A stretch of 64,000 nucleotides of DNA from Agarilytica rhodophyticola (GTDB lineage: Bacteria > Pseudomonadota > Gammaproteobacteria > Pseudomonadales > Cellvibrionaceae): the NCBI RefSeq assembly GCF_002157225.2, contig NZ_CP020038.1:5858501-5922500 (forward strand). Direction: 5' to 3'. Under the pieces are notes generated by a model, which saw only the letters and a list, made by a program, of their open reading frames with translations, was not told the DNA's origin and ran no database searches. This document shows, in pieces, positions 9,254 to 18,180 of the stretch (its first letter is position 1; every line of letters begins with the position of its first letter). The position numbers were made by a program, and so were the translations under genes.

Positions 9254-10123
9254 ATGTCCGATCCATCACCTGTTGCGTTAGTGTGCGAAAAGCTAACTGA
9301 GCGCATAGAAAAAAAACAACTTCAAGTACCCATGCTCCCCGAAGTTGCAGGTAAAGTTGTTAGATTAACGCAAGATCCCGAATCCGAATCAGCAGACTTA
9401 GCTAAGCTCATACAAAGCGATCAAATTCTTGCAGCAAAAGTTATGCGTATTGCTAACTCCGCAGCCTATAGCCCCAACAGCTCAATGGTGTCATTACAAC
9501 AGGCGATTACACGCCTGGGAATGAAACTCATTACAGAAATAGCACTATCAGCTTCAGTCAATACAGAGTTATTTAACACACCTGGATTCGAATCTCACAT
9601 TGCTTACGAAATAAAATATTCATTGCTCACAGGTTTATGGGCAAAAGAGGTTGCCAGAGCCTGTCGAAAAAACGTAGAAGCGGCTTTCCTAACGGGTTTA
9701 TTACACGACATTGGACGCCCTGTGGCAATACAAACAATACTTGAGATTACGCGCAAGCTGGATATTAATTTAAGTAAGGCGGATGTGTTTAAAATAGAAA
9801 ACAAATTTCAACAAGAAATCGGCGTTAGTGTCGTTAAAAAATGGGAAATGCCAAATTCAGTATGTCAATCTGTAGAGTTTTTTCATAATTATTCTTCTCC
9901 TCATAGTACCCAAACGCAAACAATGCTTGTTTTTGCTGGGGCTCTTATCTCTCACCACTTTATCTGCGAAGAGACAGAAGGAGAAAAAGCCGAATGTATG
10001 ACGATAGAGGAAGTTAAGGAACAACCTGTATTTGGAGATCTTAATCTATACCCAGATCAGATAGATGAATTACTTGAAAAAGAAGAAGCAATTAACAGTA
10101 CACTAGAGGCTATGTCAGAGTGA
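9254..10123 (+). CDS. HDOD-domain signalling protein
   Basis: 289 residues when started at the ATG at 9254 (MSDPSPVALVCEKLTERIEKK). The frame is open further upstream to 9191, but that extension has no family support. The HDOD domain covers about residues 20-215: LPEVAGKVVRLTQDPESES, then IQSDQILAAKVMRIANSA, and GLLHDIGRPVA near 155-165, where the His-Asp pair is kept. HDOD proteins act in signal transduction and usually lack proven hydrolase activity. The stop TGA overlaps the GTG start of sthA, so the two genes are translationally coupled. That pairing suggests a link to redox state, which is an inference. Confidence 0.88.
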   Translation: MSDPSPVALVCEKLTERIEKKQLQVPMLPEVAGKVVRLTQDPESESADLAKLIQSDQILAAKVMRIANSAAYSPNSSMVSLQQAITRLGMKLITEIALSASVNTELFNTPGFESHIAYEIKYSLLTGLWAKEVARACRKNVEAAFLTGLLHDIGRPVAIQTILEITRKLDINLSKADVFKIENKFQQEIGVSVVKKWEMPNSVCQSVEFFHNYSSPHSTQTQTMLVFAGALISHHFICEETEGEKAECMTIEEVKEQPVFGDLNLYPDQIDELLEKEEAINSTLEAMSE

Positions 10124-11526
10124 ACTCACGTCAATACGATATGATTGTTATCGGTAGTGGCCCAGCAGGACAAAAGGCTGCCGTACAAGCAGCAAAGGCA
10201 GGACAAAAAGTTGCTTTAATCGAAAGGGACAGAGAGTTAGGTGGCTCCTGCGTTCACCGAGGAACAATTCCATCAAAAACTTTACGGGAGAATGCTCTAC
10301 GGGTTAAAAATATGCGGATGAATGCCGCCATTGCTAATTTTGAATTAGCAGAAGATCTGGAATTAATTACCTTAATTAACAGGTTGGAAGAAGTTCTTGC
10401 AGCCCATGATAATTACATGCGAAAACAAGTAGAGCGCAGTAATGTCGAATTAATTCATGGGCGGGCAAAATTCTTGTCAGCAAAGTCTATCGAGATAAAT
10501 AAAGTACGTGGCAAACCCGAAATTTTAAATACTGAATACTTTGTGATAGCCACAGGATCATATCCAAGAACGCCAGATAATATAGATGTCGATCACGAAC
10601 ATATTTTTGATAGTGATTCCATTCTCTCAATGATGTATTTACCCAAGAGCTTAACAGTCTTAGGAGGAGGCGTTATAGCCAGCGAATACGCTTCTATCTT
10701 TCAGGCTCTAGGGGTTAAAGTCACCATGGTAGACAAGTACCCTCAACCATTAGGTTTTCTAGATAAAGATTTAACAGAAAAATTTGTTCATGCTTTTGAA
10801 AGTATGGGAGGAAGGTGGCTAGGGCAAAAGACTGTTAAAAAAGCATATTGGAATGGCTTCGATGCTGTCGTTACTGAGTGTGAAGACGGTGAGCATATTT
10901 CAAGTGACAAATTACTCTGCGCAGCAGGCAGGCTCGCCAATATAAAAGATTTAACTATTGAAAATGCAGGCCTTAAAGTAAACCAAAGAGGCTTAATAAC
11001 TGTTGACGAGAATTTGAGAACTGAAGTTACAAATATTTATGCCGCAGGAGATGTCATAGGGCCTCCATCCCTCGCTTCAAGCTCAATGGAACAGGGACGA
11101 AGAGCAAGCTGTAATGTGCTAAATATTGATGTCGGAGAAATGCAAAACCTTATCCCATCAGGCATATATTCGATACCAGAACTGTCTTCTGTTGGCTTAA
11201 GTGAAACACAAGCGAAGGAAAAGTTCGGAGATATTTTAGTAGGCAAATCTCACTTTGAAGAAGTGGCCAGGGGCCAGATATCCGGTATCCAAGATGGTAT
11301 GCTGAAAATAGTATGCGACAGCGTAGGTGAAAAAGTTCTAGGCGTCATGATTGTCGGTGAGGGAGCCACGGAATTAATCCATATAGGACAAATGGCACTA
11401 ATTGCCCATGCGGATGTAGACATTTTTGTAGAGAGCATATTCAATTTTCCAACACTTGCTGAAGCCTATCGTGTGGCAGCATTGGATATCATCGGACAAA
11501 GAGATAAAAAGAAAAATAATACTTAA
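10120..11526 (+). CDS. sthA: soluble (Si-specific) NAD(P)+ transhydrogenase
   Basis: 468 residues, cytoplasmic FAD enzyme that moves hydride between NADPH and NAD+. The FAD-binding GSGPAG motif lies at residues 12-17. The disulfide position of the lipoamide dehydrogenase family reads GGSCVHRGTIPSK: Cys44 is kept but the partner five residues on is Thr49, so there is no redox disulfide, as expected for SthA. A second Rossmann motif (VLGGGVIASEYAS) lies near 182-194, the FAD motif IYAAGDVIGPP near 308, and the C-terminal FNFPTLAEAYRVAALD matches SthA rather than lipoamide dehydrogenase. The GTG start overlaps the preceding HDOD stop (GTGA). Confidence 0.93.
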   Translation: MNSRQYDMIVIGSGPAGQKAAVQAAKAGQKVALIERDRELGGSCVHRGTIPSKTLRENALRVKNMRMNAAIANFELAEDLELITLINRLEEVLAAHDNYMRKQVERSNVELIHGRAKFLSAKSIEINKVRGKPEILNTEYFVIATGSYPRTPDNIDVDHEHIFDSDSILSMMYLPKSLTVLGGGVIASEYASIFQALGVKVTMVDKYPQPLGFLDKDLTEKFVHAFESMGGRWLGQKTVKKAYWNGFDAVVTECEDGEHISSDKLLCAAGRLANIKDLTIENAGLKVNQRGLITVDENLRTEVTNIYAAGDVIGPPSLASSSMEQGRRASCNVLNIDVGEMQNLIPSGIYSIPELSSVGLSETQAKEKFGDILVGKSHFEEVARGQISGIQDGMLKIVCDSVGEKVLGVMIVGEGATELIHIGQMALIAHADVDIFVESIFNFPTLAEAYRVAALDIIGQRDKKKNNT

Positions 11527-11812
11527 TATGATAATTTCCTAAGAATATGTGCAAAGGATTAGCACGGTCTTAGTCAGCAAAACCAATAATGATGTTTTTT
11601 GCGCCAAATAAGCGTGATTAAAAACAAATTGTTTACATTCCTATAAATACTACTTAATCTCTAAACTATTTAGAAAAATAATAAAAGTAGACCTGTCACT
11701 AATTTTCTACGAAGTTTGTAATGCCTTGTAATGTTGGAGAAACTTACCATCTGGTAAATATTACTTACCCTGAAGGCTTTAAACTAGATCTTAAAATAAT
11801 GGAGATATCGTT

Positions 11813-12748
11813 ATGCCAAACCTGGACGCTACCGCAAATACCTTAAATAAATACCCCGATATCGACAAAACACTACAAAATGTTAAAGAAGACAGCATTA
11901 ATCTTACGGAAGAAGCTATTGCCCAAGCAGCACAAGAAATCACTCAAGAGGTTAAAGCTGTTGTAGATGATGGCGACATATCAACCAGTCGAGTTAAGAG
12001 ATCCTTTAGAAAATGGATATTTGATCAACTTGATCGTGTCGGACAGACAGCAATCGCACTTATCGCGGCAACGATAGTAGCACTCCTAACTCCTCTACTA
12101 GTTAAGTTGGAATTAATAGATGAGTGGCAAAAGCTTAGTAACGAATATTCATCTGTGCTAACTGCTAGCGTAGGCAACAATGAGATACTAGAAAAAACGG
12201 TGACCATATCGCAAACAGCTGAGCAATTAGAAAATCAAAACACCGCTTTGATAGAAGCCTTATCTGCGATTGAAATCGGAATCGATGGCCTTAAGAGTTC
12301 GGATACGATAGCTTCGAACAAGTCTAACATAGAAGCACTTAGGTCTGATATAAAGGTGATGCTAGAGGCCCAAAGCCTAAAGTTAGATAATCTCAGAAAT
12401 CGCCTAGCTGAGACCACAAAACCTGCGAGTATAGTGACTCGTAAGGTGCCCGTAGGTAAAATTAGTTCACCTGTTTTTGTAAGAAAACTTGAGAGTTATA
12501 TAAGTAAAGGGAAATCACTACGAACAAAACCATCGGATTTAAGCAATGCTAATCTTGATGCCTGGATTGGAGAGGTTTATTTTTTTGTGAGCATGATGCC
12601 ATCGAAAGATTCTGAGTTAAATACTGTAAAGTCTCACTTATATAAAATTTATTCTGCTCAAAAACCCTTTTCTGATCCAAATTACCGATTAAACCAAGCT
12701 ATTATGGTGCTCAATGCAGTTCACAGCTGGGCCAAAATTCCAGGCTAA
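11813..12748 (+). CDS. unknown membrane-anchored coiled-coil protein
   Basis: 311 residues, not recognised. A helical acidic N-terminal region (about 1-60) and a short basic patch (RVKRSFRKW, about 60-68) precede one strong membrane helix (about 77-98). A long alpha-helical, probably coiled-coil segment follows (about 103-215), then a compact C-terminal region with aromatic residues (about 225-311). By the positive-inside rule the N-terminus is cytoplasmic and the coil and C-terminus periplasmic. GGAG lies 8 bases before the ATG. It stands alone between sthA and a hairpin terminator, so its neighbours say little about function. Confidence 0.75.
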   Translation: MPNLDATANTLNKYPDIDKTLQNVKEDSINLTEEAIAQAAQEITQEVKAVVDDGDISTSRVKRSFRKWIFDQLDRVGQTAIALIAATIVALLTPLLVKLELIDEWQKLSNEYSSVLTASVGNNEILEKTVTISQTAEQLENQNTALIEALSAIEIGIDGLKSSDTIASNKSNIEALRSDIKVMLEAQSLKLDNLRNRLAETTKPASIVTRKVPVGKISSPVFVRKLESYISKGKSLRTKPSDLSNANLDAWIGEVYFFVSMMPSKDSELNTVKSHLYKIYSAQKPFSDPNYRLNQAIMVLNAVHSWAKIPG

Positions 12749-12779
12749 AATTTACAGTGATAGCAATTGAAATACTTAT

Positions 12780-12805
12780 GGGTGTTGCCATAGAAGACAA
12801 CACCC
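12780..12805 (+). terminator. hairpin terminator after the coiled-coil protein gene
   Basis: Perfect 8-bp stem GGGTGTTG / CAACACCC with a 10-base loop, 31 bases after the stop. The following sequence is AT-rich but not a clean U-run. Confidence 0.55.
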
Positions 12806-12877
12806 TAAAGTTAATTAATAGTAATTAATATTTTTCTTGAAAATGCATCTTGATTATATACATTTTTCCTTTACAAA

Positions 12878-13138
12878 TTATTCACTATTCGCGACCAAGC
12901 AAACAAATTGGTCGAACAACACCCATAGAATAGCTGGAAACCATATTACTAAGCTACTCACAGCTAGCCATTCATAGCCTGCAACTACGCTCTTAATTGT
13001 TGGGTGTTCGCTTAACAGAAGTAGCGCGCTCACGGCGAGTAAGAAAGAAAAGCTCGTAAATAACATTACGAGAAAATTGAATACTTTCTTTGCTTGTTTG
13101 GTTTTATAAAAAAAATCAAATTTAACAAATAGTTTCAT
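12878..13138 (-). CDS. small two-helix membrane protein, possible SOS-regulated
   Basis: 86 residues, not recognised. A short basic N-terminus (KTKQAKK) is followed by hydrophobic helices at about 20-43 and 57-80. GAGGAG lies 8 bases before the ATG, a strong ribosome-binding site that supports the frame. About 155 bases upstream on the same strand lies a near-consensus LexA box (13294-13313), with a TATAAT reading toward this gene at 13313-13318. Small SOS-induced membrane peptides with long leaders are known as toxins (TisB-type), so a damage-induced membrane-acting role is possible. That is inference; the protein is longer than typical toxins of this kind. Confidence 0.65.
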   Translation of the reverse strand: MKLFVKFDFFYKTKQAKKVFNFLVMLFTSFSFLLAVSALLLLSEHPTIKSVVAGYEWLAVSSLVIWFPAILWVLFDQFVCLVANSE

Positions 13139-13293
13139 TGAAATGTACTCCTCATCAATTAACGAGTTAAAAACCTCCTATATTCAATGTTATTTTTTCC
13201 TAATTTTAGGTGCCATGCCTTAATTATTACATCGATTTAATTATCACATCTGTAATTTGAAACTACTTCAGTGATTTCAGCACTTAGCCCAAA

Positions 13294-13313
13294 TACTGTA
13301 TATAATAACAGTA
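13294..13313. promoter_or_regulatory. LexA (SOS) box
   Basis: The site reads TACTGTATATAATAACAGTA. It matches the gammaproteobacterial LexA consensus TACTG(TA)5CAGTA at 17 of 20 positions, with intact CTGT-N8-ACAG arms, and lies in a perfect 8-bp inverted repeat (13292-13315). It overlaps a TATAAT on the plus strand (13301-13306) and one on the minus strand (13313-13318), a position where LexA would block either promoter. On the minus side the first gene is the small membrane protein; on the plus side there is only a possible short RNA ending near 13372. Confidence 0.75.
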
Positions 13314-13346
13314 TTATAACACAACATTTCTACTCTTTCGATAAAC

Positions 13347-13372
13347 GGCTAATCTCATGTGGTTAGCCTTTT
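13347..13372 (+). terminator. hairpin with short U-tract downstream of the LexA box
   Basis: GGCTAA / TTAGCC (6-bp stem, 10-base loop) followed by TTTT. If the plus-strand TATAAT inside the LexA box is used, transcription would end here after only about 60 bases. The stem is short, so confidence is low. Confidence 0.35.
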
Positions 13373-13426
13373 AGACAATAGAAAATAATCTAATACTGCC
13401 AAACAAAATAGAAATACTTTAAAACG

Positions 13427-13451
13427 TGACGCAATGATACTTTATGCGTCA
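13427..13451. repeat. inverted repeat TGACGCA / TGCGTCA
   Basis: Perfect 7-bp arms separated by 11 bases, flanked by AAAAC on the left and AAAACC on the right. On the minus strand the hairpin is followed by CGTTTT, so it could act as a terminator in that direction, or as an operator. No neighbouring gene clearly uses it. Confidence 0.4.
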
Positions 13452-14382
13452 AAACCTTAATACATATATTCAAATCAAAAAACTAAACTGAACAACATAT
13501 GAATATTTAATTTTAATTAATACTCATTAATAACTCTTTTATATCCCGATTATAATAAATAAATATTAAAAAATAATTTGCACAGAATCACAGAATTGCA
13601 TTAAAACGATATTTTTAGATGAAAATTAGAATTTAACGTCATGTTTTTATTTAAATAATCATCATATAAAGTGACAAAATATTAAAAGCGTTCTTCAACA
13701 CTAGGGTCCGTTAACACTAATTTAATAACATCTGCTGCTATATATATTTTTCGTATCTTAGACACTGTGAATGATATTTGCTTGCTCCAAAAGATCGAAC
13801 AGCAACTCAGAATACGAGTAAAATACTTTTAGCCATCTGGATCGCAGCCGCAACACATCATTTGTCGTTATTCATCGCTTATTTGACTCATCAAACTGCG
13901 CTTCTCTCGCCTAAAACTAGTGTGTTATGAGTGTAACAAGAGCAATTAAAATTAGTATTGATAGGTCTAATATATGGTCATTTATAAAAATGATACTGCT
14001 TATATCTAAAATTTAAGACACACTTCACATAAAAACTGTTTTGTCTATATTTTGCTTAGAAAAAGAAGTGATAGATTGCGACAGAGATGTAGGAGAGAAT
14101 TATGGTTGTAATGACTAAATAAAACGAGGAAAAGTACCGTAGACAATGTAAAAGCACTATTAAATGACATTCTTCAAAGCTTTTTTACTTAACAATAGAA
14201 GCTCGATAAATTTAAACTGTTCTAGGAAATCGTGAGAAATAGTTAAATGTATAGTGGATGTTTCTACTTAAATTTTACACTGTTACCTTAAGAGGATGTA
14301 AATGATAAATAGAAATACACCGTCAATAGGGTGAGGCTAAATATACATTTAATTAATTAAAATATAGCCTCACTAACTTGTT

Positions 14383-15138
14383 CTATTGAATGACTTCGCG
14401 TGCGTTTATAGCTTGCAAGGGCCTATTGTTATCATGAGGTATAACGCTAATAAACTTTCTAACTTGCCTTTGGGAAGCATTGTTAATATCTTTCATGACA
14501 AACCAACGAACACCTTCAGAGCAAGGTGGTGTTGTTAAAGAGCCATTAAAGCGATAATAAGCATGCTTTTCAGGAAATAATTTACTAGCATTAATTTTAT
14601 TGGGTAACATATGTTTATCACCTGAGCTTGCAGACATATACTCCCAAGCTTTTTCTAGTTCATTATTATGTTCTCCATGGTCATATAATATTGCGATAAC
14701 AGCTAAGTTACCAGCCTTATCTGCATGTACAAAATGTCCCTCTAAAGGATAGGATTTACCTTCAATATTATTTTCGCTTGGTGAGTGAAAGTGGACTTGT
14801 TTAAGTTCAAAAGTTCGTCCTTCTACTGTCATAGTATTACCTGGTGCAAAATTCACTTGTATTGTGTGCCCGTTATTAACAACTTCTGTACCACTTTTAC
14901 TATATTTGAGTTTAAGATCCGGCAGAGAGCCTTCAATCATATTTGTGAGATTAATGGGTGACTGATTTTTCCCCTCGGCACACATAATATATGATTGATC
15001 AAGTCTGCCCCATGCATCGGGACCATTATCGCCATAATATTCCCAGTGAGGATTTTCAGAAGCCATTGACTGCATTGCAAAGACTACTGCAAACAACGCA
15101 ATACTAAATATAGATACACTGATATTTATCTTATTCAT
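14383..15138 (-). CDS. cah: periplasmic alpha-class carbonic anhydrase
   Basis: 251 residues. Catalyses reversible hydration of CO2 to bicarbonate. A signal peptide occupies about residues 1-27 (ending AMQSMASEN), placing the enzyme in the periplasm. The three zinc histidines are visible: two in QVHFHSPSEN and one in EGHFVHADK. The substrate-pocket motif SLTTPPCSEGVRW near residue 202 carries the conserved threonine, and NQSPINL near the N-terminus is also typical. AAGGAGG lies 9 bases before the ATG. It stands alone, with gene-poor DNA on both sides. Residue pattern supports an active enzyme. Confidence 0.95.
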   Translation of the reverse strand: MNKINISVSIFSIALFAVVFAMQSMASENPHWEYYGDNGPDAWGRLDQSYIMCAEGKNQSPINLTNMIEGSLPDLKLKYSKSGTEVVNNGHTIQVNFAPGNTMTVEGRTFELKQVHFHSPSENNIEGKSYPLEGHFVHADKAGNLAVIAILYDHGEHNNELEKAWEYMSASSGDKHMLPNKINASKLFPEKHAYYRFNGSLTTPPCSEGVRWFVMKDINNASQRQVRKFISVIPHDNNRPLQAINAREVIQ

Positions 15139-15569
15139 TCTCGTGAAACCTCCTTAAAGGTGCTTATAATACAAACCCTATCTTTTCTTTATTCAATCAA
15201 ATAGAGGAATATTAAATCTAGCAAAACAAAAATATTTTTAAGTTAAAATTAATAAACGTCAAATATAAATATGCATTTAATATTTTAGCCAATTTGTATG
15301 ACTCAACAAACAAGCATATATGATTGGTTTTTTTGGGGAGTAGATAGATATTCAATAAGAGTGGTTCTATACGTGTAATCTTTATTACTTACTATTAGCA
15401 ATATTTTATTTTTATAAAAACCACACATAAAACCTTCATGTTTAAAAGATTAAGCATTAAATATCGAGCATATGATATTTAAAAGGAATGTACTGCACGT
15501 TCAACACAAACTTGGAAAAGAGCTAAAATGTGTGTTTTATATATTTCTTATCACAACAAAATCTAAAAA
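15139..15569. other. intergenic region between carbonic anhydrase and hnoC-like gene
   Basis: About 430 AT-rich bases. It must hold the carbonic anhydrase promoter and the end of the HTH-REC transcription unit. I see no clear terminator, operator or further gene. Confidence 0.4.
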
Positions 15570-16157
15570 TTATCGCTGGTAAGATTCAATTTTTTTAATT
15601 ATTCGCCTCAAATCATCTATATGAAAAGGTTTTTCTAAGAATTCATCAGCACCATAACTAAAAGCTCTATCTTGTAAGGATTTATCTACAGCAGATATAA
15701 CTAAGATTTTTCCAATTTTACGCTGCCTAAGTGATTGCAGTACACTAAAGCCATCTATTTTTGGCATTTGTATGTCTAAAGTCATAAGAAATGGATGCTT
15801 TTCTGCATATAAAACACCGGCCTCAAACCCATTATTAGCGATTAACGTGTTCTTTCCTAACTGCCTTAAAATGCGAGCAATAGACTTAGCCATACCAATA
15901 TCATCGTCCACAACTAATACCAAATTATTATCGACAGTTATATTCTTATCACTTATTAGTAATTCTTTAGGTAGAGGCATTCCATTTTTTAGCATAAAAG
16001 AGACTAAGCTCTCTTTTGGTATTCTGTTATCACCCCGAGTGCCAGGAAGCTTATGAGATATTAGATAATCTTTATTGATCCAATTAATAACCGTTCGAAG
16101 TGTTACACCACATAAGGCCGCTACCTCTCCTGTAGTAAAAAAATCATCGCCTTTCAA
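15570..16157 (-). CDS. hnoC: HTH-REC response regulator, HnoC-like
   Basis: 195 residues. An N-terminal MerR/excisionase-type helix-turn-helix (about 6-60: FTTGEVAALCGVTLRTVINWI) is followed by a receiver domain (about 76-193) with the acidic pair VVDDD, phospho-acceptor Asp in LTLDIQMPKIDG, Ser in VISAVD and Lys in LEKPF. The DNA-binding domain comes before the receiver, opposite to the usual order. It is divergent from the degenerate HD-GYP / H-NOX / kinase operon, which fits HnoC, the phosphorylation-controlled repressor of the Shewanella NO network. The start is TTG, with AGGA 9 bases upstream. The assignment rests on architecture and context; I cannot align it. Confidence 0.75.
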   Translation of the reverse strand: MKGDDFFTTGEVAALCGVTLRTVINWINKDYLISHKLPGTRGDNRIPKESLVSFMLKNGMPLPKELLISDKNITVDNNLVLVVDDDIGMAKSIARILRQLGKNTLIANNGFEAGVLYAEKHPFLMTLDIQMPKIDGFSVLQSLRQRKIGKILVISAVDKSLQDRAFSYGADEFLEKPFHIDDLRRIIKKIESYQR

Positions 16158-16246
16158 TTTATATATCCTAAACTTTATAACTAAGAAAATTCATTTGAGC
16201 TTAATCAAGAACAAACAACTATTACTCATTTGTTTTTTTTCATGTT

Positions 16247-16272
16247 ATTCCTATTATATATGTAATTCCTAT
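16247..16272. repeat. direct repeat ATTCCTAT in the hnoC-hnoD intergenic region
   Basis: ATTCCTAT occurs at 16247-16254 and 16265-16272, 18 bases apart, 20-45 bases before the HD-GYP-like gene start. Spacing near two helical turns and placement between divergent genes make it a candidate operator for the HTH-REC regulator, by inference only. Confidence 0.35.
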
Positions 16273-16291
16273 CAATATCAGTAATGCAGAG

Positions 16292-17620
16292 ATGGCAGTT
16301 ATGGAGTCCGATAAAACAAACTATATTCCTAAAGTTCTGTTTGTGGATGATGAAAAGTCTGTACTCAAATCCCTTGCTCGATTCGGCAGAAGGCGGTCGT
16401 GGGAGGTATATACTGCAAATTCAGGAGCAGAAGGCTTAGAGGTAATCGAAGAAGAAGATGTTGATTTTGATGTCATTGTTTCAGATATGAGAATGCCGGG
16501 TATGACGGGAGATATTTTTTTAACAAAAGCACGAGAACTTTCACCCAACACTACACGCATATTGCTTACTGGCTACTCGGATATTGAAGCTATTGAATCT
16601 GCAATCAATAACGCAAAAATTTATAACTATATTACTAAGCCTTGGGACGAGAGCGACCTCGATGAAGTGGTAAACAGAGCGATAAGCCGTCACACAGAAA
16701 TACGCAAGCGCGAAGCAAAAGCTAGTGTTTCTGAAAAGCAAAATAAAAAATTAAGTAAGCTCGCTCTGTTACTAGATAAACAAGTTAAAGAAAGAGCCAT
16801 GGAAATTGATCAAGCTCTTGGTTTACTAGAAAGCGCTAATGAGAGAGCAGAACAAAATTTTTATGACTCGTTAGGTATTATCAATCGTGTAATGGAATGG
16901 AAGGAAGGTCGAGATTCTGGCCATGCAAATTTCGTTGGTAAATATGGCGAAAAAGTTGCTGAAAAGCTGGAGTTTGATGGAGGTACTATAAAAGATTTAA
17001 AACTTGCAGCTATGCTCCATCGTATTGGAATGCTATGTCTACCTGACGAAATTCGGACGCGTTCTGTATTTAACTTGAATCCCGAAGAAAGAGAACTCTA
17101 TCAACAGTACCCAGTATGGGGTGAGATGGCATTATCCAGTTCCCCAAATTTATCAAATATTGCCAAGATTGTTCGCCACCATAGGGAAGCAGTTAATGGA
17201 ACCGGTTTTCCAGACGAAATTATCGATCAAGATATTCCTATTGTATCAAAAATTATTGCCGTCATCGGAGATTTTTACGACGCATATAATGGCCGTCTAG
17301 AAAAAAGTATCAGTGGTCTAGAAGAAGCTAAAGATTATATAAGTAAGTGGGTAGGGAAACGTTATGACACAAAAATAGCAAATGCGTTTTGGGATGTACT
17401 AGACGATTTTGATGTACATTTAGGTAAGAAAATAGCAACAAAAACAAGAGACCTTAAAGAAGGAATGACGTTGGATGAAGATATCCGCTCAGGAAGTAAT
17501 GCCTTATTACTTGCAAGAGGCGTAGTACTTAACGAAACAATGATAAAACACTTGGAAGATTACGAAAGAAAGTTCAATGAAGAGCTTGATATTCGTGTTG
17601 TGATAAAAGAGTCTGATTAA
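16292..17620 (+). CDS. hnoD: REC plus degenerate HD-GYP protein, HnoD-like
   Basis: 442 residues. Receiver domain at about 9-125 (FVDDEKS; phospho-Asp in VIVSDMRMPGMTG; Lys in YITKPWDES), a coiled-coil linker (about 130-190), then an HD-GYP-type domain (about 195-365). The catalytic signature is broken: the HD motif reads MLHRIGML (Asp to Arg), and the HHExxDGxGYP motif reads HHREAVNGTGFP. c-di-GMP hydrolysis is therefore unlikely. This matches HnoD of the Shewanella NO network, a degenerate HD-GYP protein that controls the EAL enzyme HnoB allosterically. A ~65-residue C-terminal extension follows. It is 14 bases upstream of the H-NOX gene, in the same operon. Confidence 0.82.
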   Translation: MAVMESDKTNYIPKVLFVDDEKSVLKSLARFGRRRSWEVYTANSGAEGLEVIEEEDVDFDVIVSDMRMPGMTGDIFLTKARELSPNTTRILLTGYSDIEAIESAINNAKIYNYITKPWDESDLDEVVNRAISRHTEIRKREAKASVSEKQNKKLSKLALLLDKQVKERAMEIDQALGLLESANERAEQNFYDSLGIINRVMEWKEGRDSGHANFVGKYGEKVAEKLEFDGGTIKDLKLAAMLHRIGMLCLPDEIRTRSVFNLNPEERELYQQYPVWGEMALSSSPNLSNIAKIVRHHREAVNGTGFPDEIIDQDIPIVSKIIAVIGDFYDAYNGRLEKSISGLEEAKDYISKWVGKRYDTKIANAFWDVLDDFDVHLGKKIATKTRDLKEGMTLDEDIRSGSNALLLARGVVLNETMIKHLEDYERKFNEELDIRVVIKESD

Positions 17621-17634
17621 TATAGAGGTGTCTT

Positions 17635-18180
17635 ATGAAAGGTGTAGTATTTATTGCTATTAACGACATGGTTGAAGATAAGTTTGGTATAGAAACTTGG
17701 GAAAGTATTCTAAATGAAGTCAACCCAAAAAACGGAGGCATATACACGTCTACCGAAGACTACCCCGATGAGGAGGTTGTGAGTTTTGTGATAGCAATTT
17801 CTAAAGCACTATCTGTGGACACAACTGAAGTTACAAGAAGTTTTGGAACATTTCTATTTGGTGAGCTTAACCGCAAATATGATATTTTTACCAAATTAAC
17901 TGATAATTTATTTGATTTCTTGTGCAGCATAGAAAATGTTATACATAAAGAGGTGCGCAAACTATATGAAAATCCTAGTTTACCTTCTCTCGATTGTCAG
18001 AAAATTAACGATAGTGAATTACTCGTTAAATATTCATCTCCACGTAAATTATGTTACTTAGCAGAAGGTCTAATTTTAGGAGCTTCTGAGTTTTATAATG
18101 AAGACATTACTCTCAAACATGAATCATGTGTACATAGCGGCGACGATGTTTGTAGATTACGAGTGACTAAAAATGCCTGA
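17635..18180 (+). CDS. hnoX: H-NOX heme nitric-oxide sensor
   Basis: 181 residues, the full length of a stand-alone bacterial H-NOX. It binds NO through a ferrous heme and controls a partner kinase. The proximal heme ligand is His104 (ENVIHKEVRKLY), and the propionate-binding YxSxR motif is Tyr133-Ser135-Arg137. Cys140, His162, Cys165 and Cys173 correspond to the zinc/redox site described in Vibrio and Shewanella H-NOX, so the thiol-sensing function is probably kept too. GAGG lies about 7 bases before the ATG. The end overlaps the kinase start by 8 bases (ATGCCTGA). Cytoplasmic; assignment is firm. Confidence 0.95.
   Translation: MKGVVFIAINDMVEDKFGIETWESILNEVNPKNGGIYTSTEDYPDEEVVSFVIAISKALSVDTTEVTRSFGTFLFGELNRKYDIFTKLTDNLFDFLCSIENVIHKEVRKLYENPSLPSLDCQKINDSELLVKYSSPRKLCYLAEGLILGASEFYNEDITLKHESCVHSGDDVCRLRVTKNA

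Larger units (their letters stand above)
13139..14382. other. 1.2-kb AT-rich region without protein genes
   Basis: No open frame of 60 codons occurs here. It holds a LexA box (13294-13313), a hairpin followed by TTTT (13347-13372) and a second inverted repeat (13427-13451). The remaining ~900 bases to the end of the carbonic anhydrase gene are AT-rich with no structure I can support. Confidence 0.6.

Noticed and set aside
14098-14126. Tiny open frame after GGAGAG near 14100
   Set aside because: Encodes only six residues before a stop; cannot be told from chance.
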